Of a stretch of DNA of 64,000 nucleotides, positions 62,735 to 64,000 are shown piece after piece. The first letter of the stretch is position 1; the number at the start of each line of letters is the position of its first letter. Origin of the DNA: Symsagittifera roscoffensis. Taxonomy: Eukaryota; Xenacoelomorpha; Acoela; Convolutidae. The position numbers were made by a program, and so were the translations under genes. Location of the stretch: assembly GCF_963678635.1 (NCBI RefSeq), contig NC_087067.1, positions 6,552,647-6,616,646 on the forward strand. Direction: 5' to 3'. The notes beneath the pieces are model-generated. The model had not been told where the DNA came from, made no database searches, and saw nothing but the letters and a program-made list of their open reading frames with translations.

Positions 62735-64000
62735 ATGGTATACCTGAAAATCATCAGGTATAAAAAAGTTTTAAATTGTACAAAATGATCATCAATCAAA
62801 AACACAAACTAAGACAATCGCTAAAAAAAATAACAAAAAATTAACCAATCAAACCTTTGCGATTTAAAATTGGCGCCTACATAGGTATCATATCAATTAA
62901 GTTTCCGAATTATTTAGTTAATTCTTTCTTATCGCTTTAAATTAAAATTTAACTTTTCGCTTTGCCTCATTTTCGGATTTCGAAACAAGTCAGTTTCTAT
63001 CTCGATATGCAGATTTCGACATCTGTTCTTTGAAAAGTTTTTTTTTCTAGGAAAAGTTAGAGTAAAAAAATTGATTGAATTGCTAAAAATTTTTTATTTT
63101 TTCACATCCATCATTCTACTGCACGAAGATCATCCTGTGCTTGCCAGAAGAAAAAAAATTAATGTCTAAAATCTTCAAATAACTAGGGCTCTGAAAAAAC
63201 TTAAGACATCAGGTTGATCATTTTTGAATACACAAAACAGAAGAAGTTTTAGTACCTGTCCTTCGGGAAATCATTTTGGTTTCCCATTTGTACTAGCTCA
63301 TAATATCTACATTGCTGAAACCTTGTCGACTTTTAAGGTAATCAATTAGTACCCCAAGGACGCGTCACCCATTGCAATGTTCAAACTTGTCGTATTAACT
63401 CAAAAAGGTGCAAATTATACAACGCTGTTGTAAATTTAGCAAAGAAGAGGTTGATTTGGGGTTTCTGTTTATTATCTATTGCTTCACATTTTTTTTCAAG
63501 AAAGAAAGAATGCAGGTTTCAAACATTTGCATTCTGATAAAACCCTGTCTTGATTGTGCTTAGAATCCCTTGGACTGATTATACAGTGCTATTTATACGC
63601 GTTCCTCACATTTTCAGTAACTAAACTTAGAAGGGATACAAGCCTGTAATTGTTTTTATCCATCTATTTGATTTTTGGCAAATGAAGGATTTTGCTGCTA
63701 TTATCCAGTTTTGCTGAAATGCCCAATTTTCTCAAAATTGAAAGTATAAATGGCATATAAGTCTGAAAATCTTATAATAAAACTGTGGTGGTATTTTTTG
63801 GTTTCCTTGATTAGTTGATAATTCCTGGTTTCAAATTTTTTTTATGATCTTTGTTGTTTTATCTAAATAGCTCAAAGTCGGCATCCTCAATTCAATATCT
63901 TCTATGCTGAAAAGGTCTTAGGATGAAACATTGATGGCAAAACGCATGCGTATCTTCAAATTGTTCATGTAGGGACATTTTTATTCCCCATGTATGAAAA
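62735..64000. other. AT-rich right flank, nothing recognised
   Basis: No frame with family resemblance, no repeat shared with the rest of the window that I could see, and no RNA gene. Confidence 0.4.

Overview
The window is AT-rich metazoan (invertebrate) DNA dominated by transposable elements. The host gene has short exons with T-rich acceptors (TTTCAG, TTTGTAG, AATTTTAG). A small nematode-like invertebrate fits, but the sequence alone does not settle the phylum. There is no bacterial gene organisation, no CRISPR array, and no rRNA or tRNA gene that I can support.

Host layer. A plus-strand gene for a small multi-pass membrane protein has three recognisable coding exons (5944-6175, 7106-7273, 31814-32100). 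They join in phase to give 228 residues. Its last intron is about 24.5 kb. Head-to-head with it, about 1 kb upstream, lies one probable first coding exon of a minus-strand gene (4661-4942). The rest of the left 8 kb holds a diverged ~170-bp tandem array and several families of small dispersed repeats, including tRNA-derived SINE-like copies.

Element A (11751-29965, minus strand, 18.2 kb) is an intact giant Ty3/Gypsy-class LTR retrotransposon lying antisense in the host intron. Its two 885-bp LTRs match throughout by eye, so it is young. Its 3180-residue reading frame runs gag, two zinc knuckles, protease, reverse transcriptase, RNase H, integrase, GPY/F-like domain, and ends in what I read as a macro (ADP-ribose-binding fold) domain. 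A second 906-residue frame of unknown function follows. A degenerate Jockey-type LINE (8868-10640) sits in the same intron.

Element B (33877-56063, plus strand, about 22 kb) is an older relative broken by frameshifts, stops and deletions. It keeps gag to macro domain, then carries about 6.5 kb that element A lacks: a coiled-coil frame, an SGNH-hydrolase frame with GDS, GTND and DGIHF blocks, a second possible SGNH-like domain, and two unknown frames. After these comes a broken homologue of the 906-residue protein. Element B appears to be inserted in the 5' LTR of a degenerate Copia element (33718-33876 plus 56064-60342), which in turn split an older reverse-transcriptase repeat (pieces at 32890-33717 and 60350-60465; a related copy at 60700-62662).

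The most unusual content is the combination in one LTR-element lineage of a C-terminal macro domain, SGNH hydrolase and coiled-coil accessory frames (an architecture otherwise seen in LINE ORF1 proteins), a large conserved unknown protein, and a 12-bp polypurine-tract motif (TGTCCGGGGAGT) reiterated inside the coding region in more than one reading frame.
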